Source of the DNA: M55B154 sp964486725
Lineage (GTDB): Bacteria; Spirochaetota; UBA4802; UB4802
NCBI GenBank assembly: GCA_964486725.1
Contig: CAZAOK010000001.1
Span: 1-64,000, forward strand
Length of the DNA: 64,000 nucleotides
Direction: 5' to 3'
Shown here: piece by piece, positions 51,796 to 61,517 of the stretch
Numbering within the stretch: position 1 is the stretch's first letter
How the letters are laid out: every line of letters starts with the position of its first letter
Translations under genes and position numbers: made by a program
The notes under the pieces: generated by a model
The model's database searches: none
Told to the model about the DNA's origin: nothing
Seen by the model: only the letters and a program-made list of their open reading frames with translations

Positions 51796-52680
51796 GTGGC
51801 TACACAACGTGATATTAAAAAAAGGATACAGTCGGTAAAAAGTACCCAGAAGATTACCAGGACCATGGAGATGGTATCCACTTCGAAGATGAAGAAGATG
51901 CAGAACAGGCTTTTACGGTCCATGCCATATAACAACAAGTTAAATAAGATAATCGAGAACCTGAGGCAAACTGGCGTTGAAGATGTATTCGATCCGCTAT
52001 TGCAGGAACGTCCGAATCCAAGCAGAATTCTCGTACTTCTTATTGCTGGAAACAGGGGTTTGTGTGGGGGGTATAATACAAACGTTATCGACAAGGCGTT
52101 GGAGATAAAAAATCAGCTTACAATTGAAGAGGGTAAAGAAGTATTGTTGTATGTTATCGGCAAAAAGGCAAACAGCTATTTGAAATTTGTTGGTGAAACA
52201 ATGTACAAATATTCTGACAATATGGAAGATGATTTTTCCTTTAGCGACGCGGCAGATCTTGGCAACGAGCTCATTAATCTGTTTGTTACCGGTGAAGTTG
52301 ATGAGGTGTATATCTCGTATACTCACATTATCAGTAAAGCTACGCAGGCAGCCACAACTGAACGGCTTCTTCCATTAAAACCCGAAACCGGGAATATTGA
52401 AGAGACGGCAGAAGAATTTAATGTGGAATATATCTTTGAACCGAATCCATACAAAATATTCTCTTCATTATTACCATTATACGTAAAAATGAAGATTTAT
52501 CTGAGTATACTGGAATCGGCTTTCTCTGAGCAGTTCGCCCGCAGGGTGGCTATGAAGAACGCGACAGATGCTGCTACCGAAATGATTCGTGACCTGACAG
52601 TAAGTTACAACAGGGTTCGTCAGGCTAAGATCACTACGGAGATCACAGAAATCGTTGGTGGAGCTGCAGCATTAGAATAG
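51796..52680 (+). CDS. atpG: F-type ATP synthase subunit gamma
   Basis: The central rotor shaft of F1. The 294 residues begin with the family pattern IKKRIQSVKSTQKITRTMEMV and end with NATDAATEMIRDLTVSYNRV, the two helices forming the coiled-coil shaft. GNRGLCGGYNTN is also present. It starts at GTG with GAGGGTTG upstream. Confidence 0.95.
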   Translation: MATQRDIKKRIQSVKSTQKITRTMEMVSTSKMKKMQNRLLRSMPYNNKLNKIIENLRQTGVEDVFDPLLQERPNPSRILVLLIAGNRGLCGGYNTNVIDKALEIKNQLTIEEGKEVLLYVIGKKANSYLKFVGETMYKYSDNMEDDFSFSDAADLGNELINLFVTGEVDEVYISYTHIISKATQAATTERLLPLKPETGNIEETAEEFNVEYIFEPNPYKIFSSLLPLYVKMKIYLSILESAFSEQFARRVAMKNATDAATEMIRDLTVSYNRVRQAKITTEITEIVGGAAALE

Positions 52681-52734
52681 TAAGTGCAACAATGAACTAT
52701 ATGATTTTATCTATTCTTTATTAAGGAGTTAGGT

Positions 52735-54147
52735 ATGGCTGAAAATATAGGAAATGTCGTTCAGGTTATAGGATCAACACTTGATGCTGAATTTCCAAAT
52801 GAGTTACCACAAATTTATAACGCGCTTGAAATTGATTTCGAGGTCATGGGTGAGAAACAGCACCTTGTATGTGAAGTGCAAATGCACCTTGGTGGAAACC
52901 AGGTAAGGGCTGTTGCGCTTGGTTCGACTGATGGGATTAAACGTGGTGCAAAGATTAAAGATAATGGCGCACCAATATCTGTTCCGGTTGGTGAAGGAAC
53001 ACTGGGAAGGGTTTTTAACCTTCTCGGAGAACCTGTTGATAAACTGGACGAAGAACTGAAAGTTGATGAATACAGGCCCATACATAGACCTGCACCGAAA
53101 TTTGAAAACCTGCAGCCGCAGGATGAGATCTTTGAAACTGGCATAAAGGTTATAGATCTTATAGAACCATACATTAAAGGTGGTAAAACCGGGCTGTTCG
53201 GTGGTGCCGGTGTAGGTAAAACGGTTGTTATCATGGAACTTATTAATAATGTTGCGCAGCAGCATGGTGGTTTCTCAGTTTTTGCAGGAGTAGGAGAGAG
53301 AACCCGTGAAGGTAATGACCTCTGGCTTGAAATGAAAGAATCAGGTGTTATTAACAAGGCATGTCTTGTGTATGGTCAGATGAATGAACCACCTGGATCA
53401 CGATTGAGGGTTGCACTTAGTGCACTAACGATATGTGAATACTTCCGGGATATGTCAGGAAGAGATGTTCTTCTGTTCATTGATAACATATTTAGATTTT
53501 CACAGGCTGGTATGGAAGTTTCAGCGTTGCTGGGACGAATGCCATCAGCTGTTGGTTACCAGCCAACACTTGCGACTGAAATGGGTCAGCTGCAGGAGAG
53601 AATTACATCGACAAAGCAGGGATCAATTACTTCGGTACAGGCTATATATGTCCCAGCTGATGACTTGACAGACCCGGCACCTGCTACAGCGTTTATACAT
53701 CTTGACGCAAGTACTGTACTTTCACGTCAAATTGCTGAAAAAGGCATTTATCCAGCTGTTGATCCACTTGAGTCATCATCGAGAATTTTGGCTCCTGAGA
53801 TTGTGGGTGAAGAGCATTATAATGTTGCGATGGAAGTTAAAAGGATACTGCAGAGATATAAAGATTTGCAGGACATTATTGCAATTCTGGGTATGGATGA
53901 ACTATCCGAGGAAGATAAACTACTGGTGCAAAGGGCCAGAAAGATTGAACGTTTTCTTTCTCAGCCGTTCTTTGTTGCCGAACAGTTTACAGGATTTCCT
54001 GGTAAATATGTAAAACTTGAAGAAACTGTTAAGAGTTTTAAAGGCCTAATTGAGGGTGAATATGATGAGCTTCCTGAGCAGGCCTTCTATATGGTTGGTA
54101 CAATTGAAGAAGCAGTAGAAAAGGCAAAAAAACTCTCAGGTGAGTAA
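52735..54147 (+). CDS. atpD: F-type ATP synthase subunit beta
   Basis: The catalytic subunit. The 470-residue protein has the P-loop GGAGVGKTV near 158-166, VGERTREGNDLW, the DELSEEDKL motif and ALLGRMPSAVGYQPTLATEMG. All catalytic residues visible are normal. AAGGAG lies 6 bases before the ATG. Confidence 0.97.
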   Translation: MAENIGNVVQVIGSTLDAEFPNELPQIYNALEIDFEVMGEKQHLVCEVQMHLGGNQVRAVALGSTDGIKRGAKIKDNGAPISVPVGEGTLGRVFNLLGEPVDKLDEELKVDEYRPIHRPAPKFENLQPQDEIFETGIKVIDLIEPYIKGGKTGLFGGAGVGKTVVIMELINNVAQQHGGFSVFAGVGERTREGNDLWLEMKESGVINKACLVYGQMNEPPGSRLRVALSALTICEYFRDMSGRDVLLFIDNIFRFSQAGMEVSALLGRMPSAVGYQPTLATEMGQLQERITSTKQGSITSVQAIYVPADDLTDPAPATAFIHLDASTVLSRQIAEKGIYPAVDPLESSSRILAPEIVGEEHYNVAMEVKRILQRYKDLQDIIAILGMDELSEEDKLLVQRARKIERFLSQPFFVAEQFTGFPGKYVKLEETVKSFKGLIEGEYDELPEQAFYMVGTIEEAVEKAKKLSGE

Positions 54148-54158
54148 GGGTTTTCATT

Positions 54159-54557
54159 ATGGCTATGAAATTGAATTGCAGTGTTTTGACTCCAGATAGA
54201 TTGATCTATGAAGGACAGGTGGATTTTGCGGTTGTAGAAGCCTTCGATGGAGAAATGGGGTTTCTATTTAACCATGCACCACTTATTTCTGAACTTGGAA
54301 CTGGTGAAATTCGCCTTCGTACTGGAGATAAAGCTGATTATTTCTTCGTGGATGGTGGCTTTGTCGAGGTGAAGAATAATGATTTGATAATTCTGGCTGA
54401 AACTGCGCAAAAAAGAGATGAACTGCAGGTTGAACAGTTAGAATCACAAATTACCCAGTTGACCTCTTCAGAGAAGCCAGAGACATGGGAAGACAGGATA
54501 AAAGTTGATCTTGAATTAAGAAAATTGAAGGCTCGGCTAAAAGTAGCTTCAAAATAA
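54159..54557 (+). CDS. atpC: F-type ATP synthase subunit epsilon
   Basis: Epsilon inhibits reverse ATP hydrolysis. The 132-residue protein has the N-terminal beta sandwich (LNCSVLTPDRLIYEGQVDFA, GEMGFLFNHAPLI) and the two C-terminal helices. It is the last gene of the operon, 11 bp after atpD, and is followed by a strong terminator at 54581. Confidence 0.95.
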   Translation: MAMKLNCSVLTPDRLIYEGQVDFAVVEAFDGEMGFLFNHAPLISELGTGEIRLRTGDKADYFFVDGGFVEVKNNDLIILAETAQKRDELQVEQLESQITQLTSSEKPETWEDRIKVDLELRKLKARLKVASK

Positions 54558-54580
54558 AGAATAATATGATAATTAATTAT

Positions 54581-54613
54581 AAAAAGGATGTCACCGGACA
54601 TCCTTTTTTTTTT
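54581..54613 (+). terminator. Intrinsic terminator of the ATP synthase operon
   Basis: AAAAAGGATGTC pairs with GACATCCTTTTT around ACCG and is followed by an uninterrupted T-run. It lies 24 bases after the atpC stop. This is the clearest rho-independent terminator in the window. Confidence 0.93.
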
Positions 54614-54807
54614 GATATTAAAGATTCATTACAGGGTTGTTAGTTACCGATAAATAAAAGGAAATAGTATTTATGATATGATAATCTATACAAATGATCG
54701 GTATTATGGTAGATGAATCGAAATAAAAGTTATATATTGTTAAATAGAGAACTTTAGCTTTGTGAACGAATTTTATAATTGATTAATATTGATACAATTC
54801 ATAACAT

Positions 54808-57015
54808 TTGGCTGAGATAGAAGTTATGGGCGATAAAAAACAGGAACATACTTATGATATAGAACTGGAAGAAGTGTCAGAATTTCCGGAGAAAGTTTCG
54901 ATTTCAGAGGAAATGGATCCCATTGAAATCGAAGACATTCTTGAAGATATGCCTGATGCGACTTTTGAAGAGATAACTGATCTTGAAGAAAAGGCCAGTA
55001 ATAATATTGAAATCGCAGATGGTTATATTGAGGAAATCTCAAGTGATGATGAAGTTGATATTTTAGAACTCACTTCTGAAATCGATCAATTTTCTGATAT
55101 TTCCGATAACCAGGAAATGACCGATGTAACTCAACGGGTCGCAGAGGATGAAGTGAATGAAAACAAAACCCAAGAGCAACAAAAGGGTGATATACCAGTT
55201 ATTCACACTGAGGATCGTGACTCTGAAGGTATGTATTTTGATGACGAGAGGGATGAATTCATTATTGAAGATTTACCAGATACAAGCCTGGAAGAAGATG
55301 AATATACAGATACAAGCTTGTCACAAAAAACAGAGAGCGCGCAGGAAGATCACAAAGTTAAAGAAAAAGTTGATAAAAACAGGTTAACCATAGATATTCC
55401 TGAAGAATTTAAAAATAAACTATATGAGAACATGGAAATTGATAATTTTGATTCCATAGATCTTAACGAGGCTGAAGAAATAGCAAATGAAAATATTCTC
55501 TTTCTGAATGAAGACGACCTTGTGGAAGAGCTAGAAGATTTTGAATTAACCCCGCTTGAGAAGAATGAATCACCCGCGGATAAAGCCCTGGAGTCATCTA
55601 AAGAAGAATCAGTTCAAACGGATGATTTTGATAAACACAAAGGAAGGAAAGTTGATGTTGAAGATGAATTAACCCAGGAAACAGCTACAGGCAAACCTGT
55701 TACGGATGAAACTATTACAGGTATTCCGGAAGATAGCAGTGAAGCAGAGTATACAGAAGAGTTGCATGATACACCGGTTGAAGAAATTAATGAACCTGGT
55801 GAAGTAAAAGAGGTTGAAGAAACTGAAGAGGTAGCAGTAGCAGGTAATGAGGATATAATTCCTGCTGAAGTAAAAATGCCGGAAGAATTGAAGGAAACAG
55901 GTATAGTAGATGAGGTAAAGGACCATGACGAAATATCTGTTCAGATACCGGAGTATCATGTTCCAGCAGAGCCTGCTGGTGTAGTGGAAAAGATTCCTCA
56001 TGGGCTTGAATTGACAGGACGTTTAGCAGATCAATTTAAAATTGTTGATGATGAAATGGTAGACCGAAAATATGAGGAAACTGTATCTGTTTTTGAAGAA
56101 GATTCTCTTGATCGGATATCGTCAGGTGTAATTGATGTGATCGAAGGAGAAGCAAAGATACTGCAAGAGGCTGATGCCACAAGGGATGAAGAAAAAATAG
56201 CTCACATAATGAGGGGTACTCTTCCAACTTTTGAAGATTTGCTGATTGACTTCGAAGAGGAATTTAAATTTAAAGATGATGATGTTATATTTATTGATAA
56301 CGCATTTACGGCAGATGATTACGATAAATACCTGCATGAGATTGATGAATATTATGAACAGAAGAAAAAGAAGGGGATTACACCCGCTGTTGAATTACTT
56401 GGATTAACTCGAGATGAATTGAATTTTTTTGAGGGTTCAATTTTTGAAAAAGAGTATGAAAGTATTAATGTTGCCGATCAGTTCGGTGTTGAGCAGGTTG
56501 GAATGGATCAGGCAGGAGAAGATTTTGATATAGTTAAAGATATTAGTTATTTTATCGCTGATCCTCAAAGTCTGACAGAGAGAGAAAAAAAGAGTATTGA
56601 AGAAGATGTAGAATCTGAAGGGGCTGTAGTTTTTGAAGAAAATGTTGACGATATAGTGTCACGATTGAAAACGATGGATCCGAATTATTCGAAAGATGAT
56701 GAAATCATAGCTGAAAATAAAAAAGAGAAAAAGACAGAACCGAAAGCTGATATAGTTTCAGAAAAGACAGAAAAACCAGTATCGGCGAAAGAAGAAACCA
56801 ATGATATAAGCGACAAGGTAGTTATTCTTGATAATAAAGAAGATCTTAACCGTTTTGTTGATACGATGCCAGTAGAAAAGCAGGAAAATATAAGAAAATT
56901 GATGGCTTACCTGGATAATCTTTTCGAAAAACTGCCAGAAGATGTTATAAAAAATTTTGCGAATTCAGAATATTTTGACCTGTACGTAAAAGTACTAAAA
57001 GATCTGGGAATATGA
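54808..57015 (+). CDS. Very acidic, largely disordered 735-residue protein with a folded C-terminal domain
   Basis: I do not recognise the family. The protein is highly acidic, with long Glu/Asp-rich segments of low complexity over about residues 1-400. Later stretches alternate helices (about 430-650), and the final 45 residues (ENIRKLMAYLDNLFEKLPEDVIKNFANS) look like a compact helical domain. There is no signal peptide or membrane helix. TTG 54808 is the earliest start but has no ribosome site; ATG 54826 is possible. It is cotranscribed with the following GAF protein (3-bp gap), and both share an acidic disordered N-terminus. A scaffold or signalling role is only a guess. Confidence 0.7.
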   Translation: MAEIEVMGDKKQEHTYDIELEEVSEFPEKVSISEEMDPIEIEDILEDMPDATFEEITDLEEKASNNIEIADGYIEEISSDDEVDILELTSEIDQFSDISDNQEMTDVTQRVAEDEVNENKTQEQQKGDIPVIHTEDRDSEGMYFDDERDEFIIEDLPDTSLEEDEYTDTSLSQKTESAQEDHKVKEKVDKNRLTIDIPEEFKNKLYENMEIDNFDSIDLNEAEEIANENILFLNEDDLVEELEDFELTPLEKNESPADKALESSKEESVQTDDFDKHKGRKVDVEDELTQETATGKPVTDETITGIPEDSSEAEYTEELHDTPVEEINEPGEVKEVEETEEVAVAGNEDIIPAEVKMPEELKETGIVDEVKDHDEISVQIPEYHVPAEPAGVVEKIPHGLELTGRLADQFKIVDDEMVDRKYEETVSVFEEDSLDRISSGVIDVIEGEAKILQEADATRDEEKIAHIMRGTLPTFEDLLIDFEEEFKFKDDDVIFIDNAFTADDYDKYLHEIDEYYEQKKKKGITPAVELLGLTRDELNFFEGSIFEKEYESINVADQFGVEQVGMDQAGEDFDIVKDISYFIADPQSLTEREKKSIEEDVESEGAVVFEENVDDIVSRLKTMDPNYSKDDEIIAENKKEKKTEPKADIVSEKTEKPVSAKEETNDISDKVVILDNKEDLNRFVDTMPVEKQENIRKLMAYLDNLFEKLPEDVIKNFANSEYFDLYVKVLKDLGI

Positions 57016-57018
57016 GAA

Positions 57019-58908
57019 ATGGGATTACTTGAAAAAGCACTTCAGTTTAAACAGGAAATCAACAAGAAAGGTAAGGATACATTAATTGACCGAATTGAGG
57101 GACCTGCTGATACTGAATTCGAGAAGTCAACATCCGAACAAGAAGATGATGATATTTTTTCGCTTCCAGAAGAAAAAGGATCACCTTCGGATACATTAAA
57201 AATGCAAAGGCAAAGTCATGACGAGGAAATTCTTCAGAATAAAAAAGATATGAATAGTCATGATAACGAAACTGCCGGTAAAAAAGTATTAATGGAAGAA
57301 GGGCCCCTGGGGATTGAAGATGAACCTGAACCTGAATTTATTGAAGAAACAGGGAATACTGTACCGGATCCCGCTGAAATTACAAATGAAGAAGCGAATG
57401 AAAAGATTGAAGGAAGTAAAGATAACAATGAAGAGTCAACTCATACCGGGAAACCAGATAAGAAGTTTCAGGATTTTCTTATCCTGTATGAAATTGGGAA
57501 GGAGATTGTAAAAGCAAGAACGCCTGGTGAGTTATATGATGTAATACTGTTTTCAATAATGGGTCAAATAGGTGCATCATCATCTTCTATACTGGTAATT
57601 GATTCAAATGACGCAACAGTATTTAAAATTGCCGAATCACGTGGTATAACAATAAAAAATAAAAAAATAAGTTTTAGCAGTGACATTGGAATAATGAACA
57701 AAATTGTATCTTCACGTGAAATCATTGATATAGAAGAATTTAGTAATAATCAGGAATACCAGGATGAGTATTATCAGTTTATTTCAATTGATGCTCGTTT
57801 AGTGTGCCCCATGCGTTATGATGATCAGGTATATGGAACAATAGTCCTTGGAGATAAAATAACAATTGGTGATTACACTGACGAAGAAAAAGATTTTATC
57901 AGGGCAGTTTCAGAAATTGCTGCCATCGCTTTTGAGAAGGTTCATACTATTTCCATGATGGAAAATGATATTGATAATTATAGAAATGAAATAAGTTATT
58001 TTTCGCATGTAAGAGAATTACAGGATGAGTTAAGAAGATATACTTCATTGTCTCATTATCGTGAAACCGTGCAGAATGAACTTTCAGAACTTGGCGTAAT
58101 GAGTTATGCTGTTTTTATTGAAGATTATGTTTATGATAAATATAAGTTAGTTACAGTTGAAGAAGAGGATTTGCTGTCCCTTGCGGAAGATGAGTTTTCC
58201 ATAAATAAGAATAGTTCATTCTCATCCCTTGTGGCTGATATTTCTGATAGTACAGTAATTGATGAGTTTGACAGGATGAAGTCAATTAAAGATGCCTTCG
58301 GAGACAACAGGATCAAAAAGATGACGCTTTTCTGGTTGTTCCCAATGAAAATTGGTGAAAATCTTGTTGGCTTCATGGTAGTATTCAAGTTACATGATTA
58401 TTCTGACAAGGATAAAATATTCAAACGTATCAGTGCAACATCAAATCTTCTTATGCTGAACTATCTTGGAATGGAATCTCAGGAGCACCGGTTTGATCAA
58501 TATATCGATGTTGTGATTCCGGTATATAAGCGTATCGAAAGCGAAATAAATAATGCTTCGAAGTTAAAAATTCCAGTAACGATAATACTTTTTTCCATAA
58601 AAAATTTTAAAAGGTACATGAATGCTTTCGGAAATCAAAAAACTGATGAGCTTCTTCGATATCTTGAATCAACGATAATGCAAAGACTGTCTGACACAGA
58701 TTTTACCGTTCGTATCGATAGAAATAAATTCTTGCTGGTTTTACCAGGTAAAAATAAAAAATATGCCGTTCCACTGGCCAACACGATAAGAAACGAAATG
58801 GTACAGAATTTCAGCACAAGGGAATTGCAATTGTTGATAACATTTCTTATGGCTGAATTCCCAGAGGATGGTGATAATCTGTATTCTCTTCTTGACGCAA
58901 TTGATTAA
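57019..58908 (+). CDS. GAF-domain protein with degenerate GGDEF-like C-terminus
   Basis: A 629-residue cytosolic protein. An acidic disordered region (1-150) precedes a GAF domain (about 152-315, with LILYEIGKEIVKARTPGELY and VCPMRYDDQVYGTIVLGDK). A middle region without a clear match (about 325-480) is followed by a C-terminal domain (about 495-629) that has the diguanylate-cyclase fold pattern, but RIDRNKFLLVLPG stands where RYGGDEF should be, so synthesis of c-di-GMP is not expected. It may bind a nucleotide or act as a sensor scaffold. It follows the acidic protein by 3 bp. A mobile element starts just after its stop. Confidence 0.78.
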   Translation: MGLLEKALQFKQEINKKGKDTLIDRIEGPADTEFEKSTSEQEDDDIFSLPEEKGSPSDTLKMQRQSHDEEILQNKKDMNSHDNETAGKKVLMEEGPLGIEDEPEPEFIEETGNTVPDPAEITNEEANEKIEGSKDNNEESTHTGKPDKKFQDFLILYEIGKEIVKARTPGELYDVILFSIMGQIGASSSSILVIDSNDATVFKIAESRGITIKNKKISFSSDIGIMNKIVSSREIIDIEEFSNNQEYQDEYYQFISIDARLVCPMRYDDQVYGTIVLGDKITIGDYTDEEKDFIRAVSEIAAIAFEKVHTISMMENDIDNYRNEISYFSHVRELQDELRRYTSLSHYRETVQNELSELGVMSYAVFIEDYVYDKYKLVTVEEEDLLSLAEDEFSINKNSSFSSLVADISDSTVIDEFDRMKSIKDAFGDNRIKKMTLFWLFPMKIGENLVGFMVVFKLHDYSDKDKIFKRISATSNLLMLNYLGMESQEHRFDQYIDVVIPVYKRIESEINNASKLKIPVTIILFSIKNFKRYMNAFGNQKTDELLRYLESTIMQRLSDTDFTVRIDRNKFLLVLPGKNKKYAVPLANTIRNEMVQNFSTRELQLLITFLMAEFPEDGDNLYSLLDAID

Positions 58909-58914
58909 TTATTT

Positions 58915-59067
58915 GTAACTACTCAGCTATGACTAAAAATATCCATCATTTGTTTCATAATGAAAAGGAATTGGAGCATCTCCCCCCGCCGAAGGCGGGG
59001 GGAGATGCTGAATTGTTATTCATTTTATAATAATTTTGATTATTCAATATTACAGCTGAGTAATTAC
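58915..59067. mobile_element. MITE-like element copy 5 (153 bp, near-perfect 8-bp target duplication)
   Basis: Ends are GTAACTACTCAGCTATG and, reverse complemented, GTAATTACTCAGCTG. The duplication is AATTATTT (58907-58914) and AATTATTA (59068-59075), 7 of 8 matching. The core is GCATCTCCCCCCGCC-gaa-GGCGGGGGGAGATGC. It lies between convergent genes and the duplication overlaps the last two bases of the upstream stop codon, so the element may now serve as a terminator. Confidence 0.9.
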
Positions 59068-59079
59068 AATTATTATAGA

Positions 59080-60003
59080 TTACCTGTTAAGTAATAATCC
59101 GGGATCAATTGGCTTTTCGTATTTTCTTACTTCGAAGTGAAGGTGAGGCCCGGTAGTTCTTCCGGTGTTTCCTGAAATAGCGATCTTTTGACCGGTTGCA
59201 ACAGTGTCACCCTTTTTCACCAGGATTTTATTCAGGTGACCATAATAAGTACAATAATTGCGGCTATGCTTGATGATGACCAGTTTCCCGTAACCACCGC
59301 TGTACCCTGAAAAAATAACTTTACCGTTTCTTGCAGCACTTATACGTGTTCCGATTGGACAGGCAATATCAATTCCACTATGAAATCTTTTATCATGCTG
59401 AATGGGATCTCTTCTTACGCCAAATCCAGATGTTTTTCTTCCTTTATTAACAGGTGAAGCAAATGCAGTACCAAGAAATAATGAACGTTCAAGACTGGAA
59501 AGTTTACCACATGGAATAAAGATGACCGGCTTGACATCATTGTCCATCTTATTAACACTTTTTAGAATTTTGGGAGAACCTTTGAACTTACGGGATATTT
59601 CGGCAAGGGATTCACTGTTTTTCTTTTGATAAATAATACCACGCATGTTGGGTATATATATAGTCATTCCACTGGCTATATCCCGTGGAGTTGCGAGATT
59701 GTTGGAAGTTATAAGGGTATCCATATCCAGGGAGGTCTTTGCCAGGATAGTCCAGAAGGTATCTTCTTTTTTTACCCTGTATTTAAAAAACCTTAATTGA
59801 GGCAGCTGGTCAACACTTCGTCCACTCTTTATTACATATAGTGCAGTTCGAATGTCATGTCGAATGCTTTTTAACTCAGAACTGTTACGTTCAAGTGAGG
59901 ATAATACAGGTAGTACATTTTCAGACCATGCAGTTGACCATGCTCCCATGATCAAGGCGACAGCAATAGAAATTATATGTAATGTAAAAAACTGTTTAAC
60001 CAT
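59080..60003 (-). CDS. LysM and M23 metallopeptidase, peptidoglycan endopeptidase
   Basis: A 307-residue exported protein (signal peptide about 1-28). A LysM-like domain near 75-120 (YRVKKEDTFWTILAKTSLDMD), a second weak one after it, then an M23 domain (about 185-300) with HSGIDIACPIGT (His and Asp metal ligands) and GPHLHFEV. All zinc ligands are present, so it should cut cross-links in the cell wall. It is divergent from the 258-residue protein gene and the bactofilin gene; M23 peptidases and bactofilins commonly occur together in cell-shape control. Confidence 0.92.
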   Translation of the reverse strand: MVKQFFTLHIISIAVALIMGAWSTAWSENVLPVLSSLERNSSELKSIRHDIRTALYVIKSGRSVDQLPQLRFFKYRVKKEDTFWTILAKTSLDMDTLITSNNLATPRDIASGMTIYIPNMRGIIYQKKNSESLAEISRKFKGSPKILKSVNKMDNDVKPVIFIPCGKLSSLERSLFLGTAFASPVNKGRKTSGFGVRRDPIQHDKRFHSGIDIACPIGTRISAARNGKVIFSGYSGGYGKLVIIKHSRNYCTYYGHLNKILVKKGDTVATGQKIAISGNTGRTTGPHLHFEVRKYEKPIDPGLLLNR

Positions 60004-60215
60004 TATACTTTGTATGTTATGTGAAAGTTCATAGTTATATATTTACTATCGGAAAAACTTGTGTATTAATGAATGATTATGTTTTATTGAGACATAATTC
60101 ATTCAAGTTTTTATAACTATGCGTTTTGTTTTTGGCTTGCATTATTTTCAAAATATCATAACCTTATGCGTGAGCGGAATAATTCAGTTATAATGCTGGA
60201 GCTATATAATCAACA

Positions 60216-60992
60216 ATGGATGAGAAAAAGAAGAAAGCCAGGCAGATCGTTAAATCAATAAAGGCCCTTGAAGGTGTTATGAAAACATCAAGGGACCCGT
60301 CACAGCGTGCGCGGGTAAAAAAAGACATGGAATCATTACGCAACATGTTAAAAGATATGTATCCGGATGTATCTGTTAAAGATCTTGAAGAAGCAATCGC
60401 TACTGATGACCTCCTGGCAGAGCCTTCAAGGGAAGAGATGCTGAATGGCTACAAGTATATCAAGGTTGTACCGGTAGAGAAAATATCACCTTACAGAGAT
60501 GACGAAGAAATAAATATCGCAGCAAGTTTAATGAAATATTTTGAAGACAGGATATGGGGTGTAATTTCAGATCAGCATTCCAAACTTGATTTTTCAAATT
60601 CAGCCGAAAGGGACGTTCTGTATCGGAAACTTGATGAATGCAACAGGGCTTTTAAGATATTTTACCAGACCCTTGATGATCTTGAAAGGACAAAATCAGG
60701 AGAATACATTAGCCAGTTGAATCTAATGCGGGTGAAGCAGGGTAGAATATTTCTTATCGAGATCCATGCTTTTTTCAGTGCGGTTAAGGATTTTATTACA
60801 GAGGTCATTGCTGACAGTGAATTTGGCGGCACGATGGTTCTTAATTCTGATGAAGTTATTGTGTATTCTGATTATGAGAAGTACAGAACCTTTGATGGGT
60901 GGAACGTGCTTGACGCGCTGAAATACATGAAAGGGTTTGTTGATGAAGCAACACAGGTAATAGTGGTTCCGGATATAAAAAATTATAAATAA
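60216..60992 (+). CDS. Uncharacterised cytosolic helical protein upstream of bactofilin
   Basis: I do not recognise this 258-residue protein. It is predicted mostly helical and charged: KKARQIVKSIKALEGVM at the N-terminus, a coiled-coil-like region near 25-50, and a C-terminal half containing KYFEDRIWGVISDQHSKLD and a segment ending TQVIVVPDIKNYK. No signal peptide. It precedes the bactofilin gene by about 100 bp on the same strand and may be part of a cell-shape module. Confidence 0.65.
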   Translation: MDEKKKKARQIVKSIKALEGVMKTSRDPSQRARVKKDMESLRNMLKDMYPDVSVKDLEEAIATDDLLAEPSREEMLNGYKYIKVVPVEKISPYRDDEEINIAASLMKYFEDRIWGVISDQHSKLDFSNSAERDVLYRKLDECNRAFKIFYQTLDDLERTKSGEYISQLNLMRVKQGRIFLIEIHAFFSAVKDFITEVIADSEFGGTMVLNSDEVIVYSDYEKYRTFDGWNVLDALKYMKGFVDEATQVIVVPDIKNYK

Positions 60993-61091
60993 TATCCTGA
61001 AAGAATCATAGAATTGATTTGACAAGCTTCAGATTCAATACTATATAGTGTCGAAGAATGATGAATTTTATAAGCGACAAGGTGTTAAAAA

Positions 61092-61517
61092 ATGGCATTA
61101 GCGAAAACCGGTGGAGATGTAGCAAATAACGTAATAGGCGAAAGTTCATATTTTACCGGAAGGTTCCTCATAAACGGTTCCTTGAGAATTGATGGTAGAT
61201 TTGAGGGGAAATACCTGCAGGCAGATCAACTCTATATTGGATCGAATGGGAAAATCAGAACAAATATTAATGCTGTTTCAGTCATAATTGAAGGCATGGT
61301 GATAGGCAATATTAATGCGTCAAACAGGGTTCTTCTTATGCCCACCGCGAAAATACTGGGTGATATTAAAACTCCTGAACTCATAATACAAAATGGTGTT
61401 ATACTGGAAGGTCGATGTACTATTGCCAATGATCTGAAATCTTCGGCGAAAGATCTCATTGACGCCGAATACGAGAAGAACAAGCTTGTACCAGAGGAGT
61501 TCCTTGCGGAATCATAA
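61092..61517 (+). CDS. Bactofilin
   Basis: Bactofilins polymerise into cytoskeletal filaments that guide peptidoglycan synthesis. The 141-residue protein has the continuous beta-helix domain: VIGESSYFTGRFLINGSLRIDGRFEGKYL, then repeated short strands (NGKIRTNINAVSVIIEGMVI, LMPTAKILGDIKTPELIIQ, GVILEG). Flexible termini flank it. pdxA begins 14 bp before its stop. The M23 peptidase gene lies upstream in the opposite direction. Confidence 0.92.
   Translation: MALAKTGGDVANNVIGESSYFTGRFLINGSLRIDGRFEGKYLQADQLYIGSNGKIRTNINAVSVIIEGMVIGNINASNRVLLMPTAKILGDIKTPELIIQNGVILEGRCTIANDLKSSAKDLIDAEYEKNKLVPEEFLAES

Noticed and set aside
57019..58908. Active diguanylate cyclase
   Set aside because: The GGDEF signature is replaced by DRNKF, so catalysis is not expected.
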